Shown here: positions 1 through 5,100 of the stretch, one piece after another
Layout of the letters: every line of letters starts with the position of its first letter
Position numbering within the stretch: the first letter of the stretch is position 1
Source of the DNA: Jatrophihabitans sp.
Lineage (GTDB): Bacteria; Actinomycetota; Actinomycetes; Mycobacteriales; Jatrophihabitantaceae
Assembly (NCBI GenBank): GCA_025966255.1
Contig: JAOPVG010000119.1
Location: 1-5,100, forward strand
Direction: 5' to 3'
DNA length: 5,100 nucleotides
Position numbers and translations under genes: made by a program
The notes under the pieces: generated by a model
Told to the model about the DNA's origin: nothing
Database searches by the model: none
The model's input: the letters and a program-made list of their open reading frames with translations, nothing else

Positions 1-233
1 TAGACGAACGACATGTGGTAGTCGACGAGGATGCCGTTCTGTCCGTTCGTCCCCGCCGCGACCGCCCCGGCCAGATAGAACTGGTAGTAGAGGACGACCG
101 TCGCCAACACGACGATGCCGAGGCACGCAAAGCGCGTCGACGCCTTCGGGAATAGCGCGAGTTCGGTCCTGCGGAGCCCGCGTTTCGGGCTGGATGGGGC
201 CGCAGTTGCCGCCGGGACGGAGCTGGATGCCAA
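1..233 (-). CDS. Membrane transporter, probably MFS, N-terminal part (gene runs off the left edge)
   Basis: I read this frame directly from the minus strand: 77 complete codons from a TTG at 233, with no stop before the window edge. An in-frame TGA at 260-258 and a strong Shine-Dalgarno GAGGTGG (238-244) support this start. The first 33 or so residues are a polar, Ala/Ser/Pro-rich cytoplasmic tail with a basic patch (PKRGLRR). A hydrophobic helix follows at about residues 36-58 (CLGIVVLATVVLYYQFYLAG). After it comes a short outside loop and the segment GILVDYHMSF, which looks like the approach to a second helix. This resembles the start of 12-helix major facilitator superfamily permeases as I remember them, but the MFS loop 2-3 motif lies outside the window. 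Substrate is unknown. The gene is divergent from the tetR gene, so repression by that regulator is likely. Other membrane protein families are not excluded. Confidence 0.7.
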   Translation of the reverse strand, partial: MASSSVPAATAAPSSPKRGLRRTELALFPKASTRFACLGIVVLATVVLYYQFYLAGAVAAGTNGQNGILVDYHMSFV

Positions 234-237
234 TGTG

Positions 238-244
238 CCACCTC
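238..244 (-). promoter_or_regulatory. Ribosome binding site of the transporter gene
   Basis: On the minus strand GAGGTGG is followed by CACA and then the TTG start at 233. The AGG core lies about 7 nt from the start codon. It decides in favour of the TTG, because no ATG or GTG is in frame between the upstream stop (258-260) and this codon. Confidence 0.65.
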
Positions 245-255
245 GATGTGGTCTG

Positions 256-280
256 GTTCACTATGTGAACGAATGTTTAC
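256..280. promoter_or_regulatory. Candidate TetR operator: dyad plus third half-site
   Basis: GTTCAC (256-261), TAT (262-264) and GTGAAC (265-270) form a perfect inverted repeat with 6-bp arms. After GAAT (271-274) comes GTTTAC (275-280), which makes a second, 5-of-6 dyad with the middle arm. The three half-sites lie in the 87 bp between the divergent transporter and TetR-family starts, where autoregulating TetR proteins usually bind. The dyad also covers the expected transcription start of the candidate transporter promoter, which fits repression. That this particular regulator binds here is an inference from position. Confidence 0.6.
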
Positions 281-302
281 CCGAAGGAGGAAGTCGGGTC
301 AA
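274..302 (-). promoter_or_regulatory. Candidate sigma-70-type promoter for the transporter gene
   Basis: On the minus strand TTGACC (302-297) is followed by a 17-nt spacer and TAAACA (279-274). The -35 matches the actinobacterial housekeeping consensus well. The -10 keeps the leading TA but ends in A rather than T. Transcription would start near 267, inside the dyad operator, leaving a leader of about 35 nt before the TTG start. No equally convincing promoter was seen for the rightward tetR gene. Confidence 0.45.
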
Positions 303-320
303 CGAGCGCAGCCACCTCGC

Positions 321-1022
321 GTGTCGGACAATGGGGCCGTGTCGACAAGCCCGGCAAAGTCCGACGCACCGCTGCCCGCGGACCAGGCCGAGGTGTTCGC
401 CCGCTCCTTCGAGGGGGCGTCAGATCTGGCGGCGCTGAGCTCCGCGGCGCGGCGCGTCCTGGCCATGTCGGCGGCCCTGTTCTACCGGCAGGGCGCGGCC
501 GCGACGTCGATCCGCGACATCACCCGGGCGTGCGGCCTCAGCCCGGCGGCCCTGTACAACCACTTCGCCGGCAAGGACGAGGTGCTCTACGTGCTCGTGT
601 GCCACGGACACGACCGGCTCGAGCGGCGGGTGGCCGGCGCTCTTGACGGCGCGGCCCCGGATCCCGTCGCCCAGTTGGCCGCCTTCGCCCACGCGTACGT
701 CATGGGCCACCTCGTGCATCCCGAGCTGGCTCAGCTGGTTCGACGCGAGTACCTGCACCTGTCCCGGCCGCGGTACCAGGAGATCGTGCTGCGGCGCCGC
801 CGCCTGCGCGACCAGCTGCGCGAGCTGTTGCGGACGGGGGCGCAGTCGAAGCATTTCGACCTGATCGACGGACCCGACGCCGGCGCCACCCGCGTGGCGC
901 TGATGGTGCTCGACATGTGCAGTCGCACGAGCGAGTGGTATGACCCCACCCGCAACGAGGCGCCCGACGAACTCGCCGACCACTACGCCACAGCGGCGTT
1001 ACGCCTCGCCGGCGCACACTGA
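321..1022 (+). CDS. TetR/AcrR-family transcriptional regulator (KstR2-like C-terminal domain)
   Basis: A 233-residue DNA-binding repressor. From the GTG at 321, a disordered Ala/Ser/Pro-rich tail of about 38 residues precedes helix 1 (SSAARRVLAMSAALFYRQG, about 40-58). The TetR helix-turn-helix follows at about 62-85 (TSIRDITRACGLSPAALYNHF), then K85 and the start of helix 4. The ligand domain holds RREYLHLSRPRYQEIVLRRR (141-160) and, near the C-terminus, EWYDPTRNEAPDELADHYA. That pattern is typical of the TetR C-terminal family containing KstR2-type regulators, many of which respond to acyl-CoA thioesters; the ligand here is unknown. Start choice is uncertain. ATG 246 and ATG 273 lie over or beside the operator and lack a Shine-Dalgarno; GTG 339 is also possible; ATG 462 would cut helix 1. 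The gene is divergent from a transporter and convergent with mdh, so the transporter is the likeliest target. Confidence 0.9.
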   Translation: MSDNGAVSTSPAKSDAPLPADQAEVFARSFEGASDLAALSSAARRVLAMSAALFYRQGAAATSIRDITRACGLSPAALYNHFAGKDEVLYVLVCHGHDRLERRVAGALDGAAPDPVAQLAAFAHAYVMGHLVHPELAQLVRREYLHLSRPRYQEIVLRRRRLRDQLRELLRTGAQSKHFDLIDGPDAGATRVALMVLDMCSRTSEWYDPTRNEAPDELADHYATAALRLAGAH

Positions 1023-1024
1023 CC

Positions 1025-1075
1025 CGCCGATCAGAGATCGGCGCTATGCCTATGCACGCCGATCAGAGATCGGCG
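1025..1075. terminator. Tandem identical perfect hairpins, probable bidirectional terminator
   Basis: The 19-mer CGCCGATCAGAGATCGGCG occurs at 1025-1043 and again at 1057-1075. Each copy is a perfect hairpin with 8-bp arms and a 3-nt loop. Between them is CTATGC twice (1044-1055) and one A. The first hairpin begins 2 nt after the tetR stop; the second contains the last codons and stop of mdh (1063-1065). No T-run follows on either strand, so these would act as U-tract-less terminators, which are common in actinomycetes. The two copies can also pair with each other as one longer imperfect stem with a 13-nt loop. Termination is inferred from the position between converging genes. Confidence 0.65.
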
Positions 1076-2025
1076 ATGTCGGCCTGCTTGGCCCGGACGG
1101 CCTCCGCCGCTTGCTTCAGCCCGGCAAGCTCAGACTCGGTGAGGTCGCGCTCAACGACTCGCTTGACGCCTTCCTCGCCGATCTCGGCCTCGACGCCGAG
1201 GTACACGCCGTTGATGCCGTACTCACCGTCAACCCAGGCGCAGACCGGGATCACGGCGCCGGAGTCCTCGATGACCGCCTTGGCCATGCGGGCGGCCGCG
1301 GCCGACGGCGCGTAGTCCGCCGAGCCGGTCTTGAGCAGGGCCACGACCTCGGCCCCGCCGTTGCGGGTGCGCGTGACGAGCTCCTCGATGGTGGCGGCGT
1401 CCATGACGTCGGTCAGCGGCTTACCGTCGACGAAACAGGCGGAGGGGACGGGCACCATCGTGTCGCCGTGCGAGCCCAGCGTCAGCGTCTGCACCGAGCC
1501 GACCGGGACGCCGAGTGTGGTGGCCACGTTGTTGGTGAAGCGGGCCGTGTCGAGCACGCCGGCCTGGCCGAACACCCGGTTTTTCGGGAGGCCGGAGGCC
1601 AGCTGGGCCAGTGCGGTCATCTCGTCGAGCGGGTTCGACACGACGATGATCACGGCGTTCGGGGAGTGCTTCGCGATGTTCTCGGCGACGCCGCGCACGA
1701 TGCCGGCGTTGACCTCGAGCAGATCCATGCGGCTCATGCCCGGCTTGCGGGGCAGACCGGCAGTGATGACCACGACGTCCGAACCGGCCGTGGCCTCGTA
1801 GCCGCCTCCGTCCGGGGTGGTGGTGGCCCCGACCACGGTCGTCTCGAAGCCCTCGACCGGACGCGACTGGTTCAGGTCGAGCGCCAGGCCCTCGGGCTTG
1901 CCCTCGACGATGTCGGTGAGCACCACGGTCTCGAACACGTCGTACTGGGCGAGGCGCTGCGCGGTGGTCGAGCCGTAGAAGCCAGCCCCGACGACGGTTA
2001 CCTTGCCGCGGCGATTGTCAGCCAT
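1063..2025 (-). CDS. mdh: Malate dehydrogenase, LDH-like type, NAD-dependent
   Basis: Interconverts malate and oxaloacetate with NAD(H) in the TCA cycle; cytoplasmic. The 320-residue length is normal for the LDH-like family. Visible landmarks are the Rossmann glycine motif GAGFYGS (13-19) and D38 in VVLTDIV, which binds the adenosine ribose and indicates NAD rather than NADP. Others are the mobile loop GLPRKPGMSR (90-99), the NAD-site VSNPLDEMT (129-137), D159 with R162 in VLDTARF, and catalytic H186 in GSHGDTMVP. R93 sits where lactate dehydrogenases have Gln, which assigns malate/oxaloacetate specificity; R99 is the other substrate-binding arginine. All key residues are present, so it should be active. 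The ATG start is supported by AGGGGAG (2030-2036), 4 nt upstream. It lies 52 nt after the DUF3017 gene and is probably last in the unit. The stop lies inside a terminator hairpin shared with tetR. Confidence 0.95.
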   Translation of the reverse strand: MADNRRGKVTVVGAGFYGSTTAQRLAQYDVFETVVLTDIVEGKPEGLALDLNQSRPVEGFETTVVGATTTPDGGGYEATAGSDVVVITAGLPRKPGMSRMDLLEVNAGIVRGVAENIAKHSPNAVIIVVSNPLDEMTALAQLASGLPKNRVFGQAGVLDTARFTNNVATTLGVPVGSVQTLTLGSHGDTMVPVPSACFVDGKPLTDVMDAATIEELVTRTRNGGAEVVALLKTGSADYAPSAAAARMAKAVIEDSGAVIPVCAWVDGEYGINGVYLGVEAEIGEEGVKRVVERDLTESELAGLKQAAEAVRAKQADIADL

Positions 2026-2077
2026 TCGTCTCCCCTGTCGTGAGTGAGTCTGGTTCGCAGGCTAACTCGCACGCGAG

Positions 2078-2359
2078 TCAGTTGCGCAGGCGGATGTCGA
2101 CGGCGAGAACCAGCCCACCCAGCAGCAGGTAGCAGAACGTGTCCGCCCAGCGGTGGCGCACCGCGAGCATGCCGGCCCGAGCAGTAGGCAGGACGAGGCG
2201 GACCAGAGCCGCGAAGAGCAACGCCACGGACAGCGCGCCCGTGCCGCGGCGCCAGTGCCCGGGTTGGACGAGCAGGTAGACGAAGGCCGCCGCCACGCCG
2301 GCGAGGACGATCAGAAACGCAACCTGCTCAGCGATCCAGCGCCACGCCCGTCCGAGCAC
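2078..2359 (-). CDS. Small DUF3017-type membrane protein
   Basis: A 93-residue protein with three hydrophobic segments, at about residues 12-31 (QVAFLIVLAGVAAAFVYLLV), 41-58 (GALSVALLFAALVRLVLP) and 75-88 (FCYLLLGGLVLAVD). A basic loop, AGMLAVRHRWAD, lies between the second and third. This layout, the WRRGTG segment after the first helix, and the position between folD and mdh match the actinobacterial DUF3017 family, whose function is unknown to me. It starts with GTG at 2359, only 1 nt after the folD stop (TGA-C-GTG), with no Shine-Dalgarno of its own. It is therefore probably translated by coupling to folD. The conserved neighbourhood does not by itself say what it does. Confidence 0.85.
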   Translation of the reverse strand: MLGRAWRWIAEQVAFLIVLAGVAAAFVYLLVQPGHWRRGTGALSVALLFAALVRLVLPTARAGMLAVRHRWADTFCYLLLGGLVLAVDIRLRN

Positions 2360-2360
2360 G

Positions 2361-3215
2361 TCACGCCTGGTTCGCGAGGCTGCGCTCCGCAGCCTCGACG
2401 ACGTTGGTGAGAAGCATCGCCCGAGTCATCGGTCCGACCCCGCCGGGATTCGGGCTCAGGTAACCGGCCACCTCGGCGACGTCGCGGGCCACGTCGCCGG
2501 CGATCTTGCCGTCCACCCGGCTGACTCCCGCGTCCAGGACAACCGCCCCCGGCTTCACCATGTCCGCGGTGATCAGCGACGGCGAGCCCGCGGCGGCCAC
2601 GACGATGTCGGCCGTGCGCACCTGCGCGGCGAGGTCGCGCGTGCCCGTATGGCAGACGGTGACGGTGGCGTTCTCCGAGCGGCGGGTGAGCATCAAGGCC
2701 AGCGGCCGCCCGACGGTGATGCCGCGGCCGACGACGACCACGTGTGCGCCGGCGATCGGCACGTCGTAACGACGCAGCAACTCGATGATCCCGGTCGGCG
2801 TGCACGGCAGCGGTGCCGGCTTGCCCAGCACGAGCCAGCCCAGGTTCGTCGGATGCAGACCGTCGACGTCCTTGACCGGATCGACGGCCGCGAGGATGGC
2901 GAATTCGTCCAGGCCCGTCGGCTGCTGCACGAGGAAAGCGGTGCAGGCCGGGTCGGCGTTGAGTTCCGCGACGACGGCCTCGACCTCGGCCTGGGTGGCG
3001 GTCGCGGGCAGGTCACGACGGATGCTGGCCACGCCGATCTGCGCACAGTCCTTGTGCTTGGCGTTGACGTACCACCGGCTGCCGGGGTCGTCGCCCACGA
3101 GCACGGTGCCGAGTCCGGGCTGGACGCCACGTTCAGCCAGCACCGCCACCCGGCCGGTGAGTTCGGCTTTGATCGCGGCCAGTGTCGCCGAGCCGTCGAG
3201 GATCGTTGCCGTCAC
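2361..3215 (-). CDS. folD: Bifunctional methylenetetrahydrofolate dehydrogenase / methenyltetrahydrofolate cyclohydrolase
   Basis: Converts 5,10-methylene-THF via 5,10-methenyl-THF to 10-formyl-THF with NADP; cytoplasmic, one-carbon pathway. The product supplies the formyl group used by PurH, encoded upstream. The start is placed at GTG 3215 (284 residues), because the family begins with the (V/M)TATILDG segment and AGGA lies 9 nt upstream. The open frame continues to 3266, but that stretch is unconserved and lies over a hairpin. In this numbering, Y49 and the catalytic K53 sit in YVNAKHK, Q97 is in VQQP, D118 is in DVDGLHP, and [10 protein letters not shown] (163-172) is the dinucleotide-binding turn. 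PGGVGPMT (257-264) is the C-terminal signature. These correspond to K54, Q98 and D121 of E. coli FolD as I recall them, so both activities should be intact. VQQPTGL replaces the commoner VQLPLP. The stop is 1 nt before the DUF3017 gene start. Confidence 0.96.
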   Translation of the reverse strand: MTATILDGSATLAAIKAELTGRVAVLAERGVQPGLGTVLVGDDPGSRWYVNAKHKDCAQIGVASIRRDLPATATQAEVEAVVAELNADPACTAFLVQQPTGLDEFAILAAVDPVKDVDGLHPTNLGWLVLGKPAPLPCTPTGIIELLRRYDVPIAGAHVVVVGRGITVGRPLALMLTRRSENATVTVCHTGTRDLAAQVRTADIVVAAAGSPSLITADMVKPGAVVLDAGVSRVDGKIAGDVARDVAEVAGYLSPNPGGVGPMTRAMLLTNVVEAAERSLANQA

Positions 3216-3263
3216 GTCCGATGATCCTGCCAGCCGGGGTTGCCGGGCTTGAGTCCGGTCCGT

Positions 3264-3305
3264 CACTCAGGTTCGGACGCGGCTCTGTTGCCTGAGTGGT
3301 GCAAC
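3264..3305 (-). promoter_or_regulatory. Inverted repeats between the pentapeptide gene and folD (terminator or attenuator candidate)
   Basis: CACTCAGG (3264-3271) and CCTGAGTG (3291-3298) are perfect 8-bp arms around a 19-nt loop. A second, overlapping pair, GTTGC (3287-3291) and GCAAC (3301-3305), shares bases with the first, so both cannot form at once. They lie in the 100-nt gap after the pentapeptide stop (3316) and before the folD start (3215). No T-run follows. They could reduce read-through into folD or act as a leader switch; the sequence alone does not decide. I saw no convincing separate folD promoter here. Confidence 0.4.
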
Positions 3306-3315
3306 CGATATCGAC

Positions 3316-3978
3316 TCAGCCGATGGCGATCCCGATTCCACGGACCAGGTCCAGGGCCTGGTCGGCGTCGATCGTCGCGCCGGCCAGATTCACTTGCCGG
3401 AGATCGATGCCGTCGAGCAAGGCGCCGCGCAGATCGGCGCTCTCGAAGCTGGCCCCCTGGAGCCGGGCTTCGCGCAGGTCGGCGCCGCTGAGGTCGCACC
3501 CGCTCAGGTCGGCTTCGACGAGGCTCGCGTCGTACAGCCGCAGGTTGGAGAGGTCGACTCCGGACAGCTCGGCGCCGTCCAGGGAGACCGAGCTCAGGTC
3601 GCCACGGTCGAATTTGATGCCGGCCAGCGAGCAGGAGTCGAAGGCCGATCCGGTGAACCGGCAGTCGGCAAAGCGGGCGTCCTGCAGCTCGGTGTCGGTG
3701 AAGGCACAGCTGACGAACGCTGACCGCGCGTGGTGGGACTGCGAGAGCTGGGCCTGCGTGAAATCGCATTCGACGAAGCTGCATCCCACCGTCACCAGAC
3801 CGGTCAGCTTCGCGTCCCCGAATCGGCAGCGCTCGAAGATCAGCCGCTCCCAGCGCTGACCGTGGGCGTCGAGGTTGGAGTGATCGAGGTCGGAGAACAC
3901 CTGCACGTTGGCGTCCCCGCGATCGACTCCGGCCTCGCCACCGTCGGTGAAGTTCTCGAAATGCTCGTCGTCGGCCAT
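3316..3978 (-). CDS. Pentapeptide-repeat protein with Qnr/MfpA-like C-terminal end
   Basis: A 220-residue protein. After an acidic N-terminal segment (about 1-40), one register of five-residue repeats runs without insertion from F48 to I203. The central residue falls at positions 48, 53, 58 and so on, and only T63 and H83 break the pattern. Centres are mostly Phe up to 123 and mostly Leu from 128; the residue two before is mainly Ala, Cys, Ser, Thr or Val. This predicts a right-handed quadrilateral beta-helix of about eight coils. The end, DLRQVNLAGATIDADQALDL followed by VRGIGIAIG, resembles from memory the C-terminus of Qnr proteins, the part that dimerises in Qnr and MfpA. Those families mimic DNA and bind gyrase. 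Such a role here is a hypothesis, since many pentapeptide proteins have no known function. No signal peptide or membrane helix is seen. The ATG is 1 nt after the purH stop (TGA-C-ATG), without a Shine-Dalgarno, so coupling to purH is likely. Confidence 0.9.
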   Translation of the reverse strand: MADDEHFENFTDGGEAGVDRGDANVQVFSDLDHSNLDAHGQRWERLIFERCRFGDAKLTGLVTVGCSFVECDFTQAQLSQSHHARSAFVSCAFTDTELQDARFADCRFTGSAFDSCSLAGIKFDRGDLSSVSLDGAELSGVDLSNLRLYDASLVEADLSGCDLSGADLREARLQGASFESADLRGALLDGIDLRQVNLAGATIDADQALDLVRGIGIAIG

Positions 3979-3979
3979 G

Positions 3980-5100
3980 TCAGTGGGCGAAGTGCCGCGT
4001 GCCGGTGAAGTACAGGGTCACGCCGGCATTCTTCGCGGCGGCGATGACGTCTTCGTCGCGAATCGAGCCACCGGGTTCGACGATGGCCCGCACGCCGGCG
4101 TCGATGAGCACCTGTGCTCCGTCGTCGAAGGGGAAGAACGCATCGGACGCGGCCACCGATCCGGCGGCGCGATCGCCGGCTCGGGCGACCGCCAGCCGGC
4201 ACGAGTCGACGCGATTCACCTGGCCCATGCCGGCGCCCACGGTCGCGCCGTCCGTGGCGAGCACGATCGCATTCGACTTCACGGCCCGCACCGCGCGCCA
4301 GGCGAAGGCCAGATCGGCGAGGGTGCTCGCGTCGGCGCGATCGCCGGTCGCGAGCGTCCAGGTGGCTGGATCGTCGCCCGGCGCGTCGATGCGGTCGGCG
4401 ACCTGCAACAGTGTGCCGCCGGAGATGAACCGCGTCTCGACACTCGACTGGCTCGGCCGCGGCGCCGCGACGAGCAGGCGCAGGTTCTTCTTGCGGGACA
4501 GCCGCTCCAGCGCGTCCTCATCGAAGGCCGGCGCCACGATGACCTCGGTGAAGATGTCGGCGAGCTGTTCGGCCATGGCGTCGGACACGGGCCGGTTGGT
4601 GGCGATCACCCCGCCGTAGGCACTCACCGGGTCGCAGGCGTGCGCCTTGCGGTGGGCCTCCGCGATGTCGGCGCCGACCGCGATGCCGCACGGGTTGGCG
4701 TGCTTGATGATCGCGACGCACGGTGCGTCGAAGTCGTAGGCCGCCCGCCAGGCCGCATCGGCGTCGACGTAGTTGTTGTAGCTCATCTCCTTGCCGGACA
4801 GCTGGTCCGCGTGCGCCACCCCGCCCCCGTGATCCGGGCTGATGTACAGCGCGGCCCGCTGGTGCGGATTCTCGCCGTAACGCAGGACCGCGGCCCGCTC
4901 GTACGTCCCGGCGATCCACGCCGGGAACCCGCTCGGTGCGCCGTCGACCTCGTCGTCCGGTGCGACGGCACTCCCCAGCCACGACGCAACCGCGACGTCG
5001 TACGCGGCGGTGTGCCGGAAGGCCGCGGTGGCCAGGCGCTGCCGGGTGGGCAGGTCGAAGCCACCGTCGCGGACGGCCGCCACGACGTCGCCGTAGCGCG
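3980..5100 (-). CDS. purH: Bifunctional AICAR transformylase / IMP cyclohydrolase, C-terminal part (5' end outside window)
   Basis: Performs the last two steps of IMP synthesis: formylation of AICAR with 10-formyl-THF, then ring closure. The window holds the last 372 residues; the frame stays open to the right edge ([13 protein letters not shown]), so roughly 140-150 N-terminal residues, with most of the cyclohydrolase domain, are missing. The transformylase domain is complete. It shows RYGENPHQ (73-80 of the visible part), [31 protein letters not shown] (its Lys-His pair is catalytic in the family), [52 protein letters not shown] and the terminal [20 protein letters not shown] and FTGTRHFAH. 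The GTG at 5083 that could be read as a start lies inside conserved sequence and is not the real one. The stop is 1 nt before the pentapeptide-repeat gene. The usual upstream partner purN is not in view. Confidence 0.97.
   Translation of the reverse strand, partial: RYGDVVAAVRDGGFDLPTRQRLATAAFRHTAAYDVAVASWLGSAVAPDDEVDGAPSGFPAWIAGTYERAAVLRYGENPHQRAALYISPDHGGGVAHADQLSGKEMSYNNYVDADAAWRAAYDFDAPCVAIIKHANPCGIAVGADIAEAHRKAHACDPVSAYGGVIATNRPVSDAMAEQLADIFTEVIVAPAFDEDALERLSRKKNLRLLVAAPRPSQSSVETRFISGGTLLQVADRIDAPGDDPATWTLATGDRADASTLADLAFAWRAVRAVKSNAIVLATDGATVGAGMGQVNRVDSCRLAVARAGDRAAGSVAASDAFFPFDDGAQVLIDAGVRAIVEPGGSIRDEDVIAAAKNAGVTLYFTGTRHFAH

Noticed and set aside
115..438. A rightward open frame across the transporter start, the operator region and the tetR 5' end
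   Set aside because: Its translation is low-complexity Arg/Pro/Ser sequence with no family resemblance, and it overlaps two better supported genes. It is a high-GC shadow frame.
940..2043. A long rightward open frame of 367 codons antisense to mdh
   Set aside because: It is rich in Gly, Arg, His, Asp and Val as expected for the complement of a GC-rich gene, and it starts inside tetR and crosses the tandem hairpins. The mdh frame has full catalytic motifs.
3216..3266. A 17-residue upstream extension of FolD from a GTG at 3266
   Set aside because: The extra residues are not part of the family, which begins near TATILDG. The GTG at 3215 has an AGGA at suitable distance.
3840..4202. A leftward frame bridging the purH and pentapeptide gene ends, as a possible fusion or frameshift product
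   Set aside because: Its translation is Arg-rich and unlike any family, and both real genes are intact with clean ends 1 nt apart.
4166..4347. Repeated GGCGCGATCGCCGG (4166-4179 and 4334-4347) with a GCGATCGC palindrome
   Set aside because: Both lie in purH and encode a recurring Gly-Asp-Arg-Ala with the same codons, so coding explains them.
3980..5083. Reading purH as starting at the GTG at 5083
   Set aside because: The frame continues to the window edge with residues typical of PurH, and a 367-residue protein would lack the cyclohydrolase domain. The gene is cut by the window, not truncated.

Overview
The window is GC-rich, densely coded DNA that looks like an actinomycete chromosome. Codons are strongly G/C-ending, GTG and TTG starts occur, and the gene order purH - folD - DUF3017 gene - mdh is a conserved actinobacterial neighbourhood. 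No genus can be named from this alone. An LDH-like malate dehydrogenase next to folD, instead of the mycobacterial/streptomycete mdh type, argues for another actinobacterial lineage (inference).

Left part (1-1022): a divergent pair. A membrane transporter gene, probably major facilitator superfamily, runs leftward out of the window from a TTG at 233. A TetR-family regulator runs rightward to 1022. The 87 bp between the starts hold a perfect dyad, GTTCAC-TAT-GTGAAC, plus a third half-site GTTTAC. They overlap a candidate promoter for the transporter, so the regulator probably controls the transporter and perhaps itself.

Junction (1023-1075): tetR and mdh converge on two identical 19-bp perfect hairpins separated by a duplicated hexamer. 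They probably form a bidirectional terminator. The mdh stop codon lies inside one of them.

Right part (1063-5100, all minus strand): in transcription order these are purH (C-terminal 372 residues; the 5' end is outside the window), a 220-residue pentapeptide-repeat protein, folD, a small three-helix DUF3017 membrane protein, and mdh. purH and the pentapeptide gene are 1 nt apart, as are folD and the DUF3017 gene, which indicates translational coupling. A 100-nt gap with competing hairpins separates the pentapeptide gene from folD. FolD makes the 10-formyl-tetrahydrofolate that PurH consumes, so the metabolic link is clear. The pentapeptide protein is the accessory element. It forms one unbroken register of about 32 pentads and ends in a Qnr/MfpA-like C-terminal segment, making it the most interesting item here.

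I found no RNA genes, insertion sequences, CRISPR arrays or integrases. The window is mostly core metabolism, with one unusual passenger gene and several neat inverted-repeat structures.
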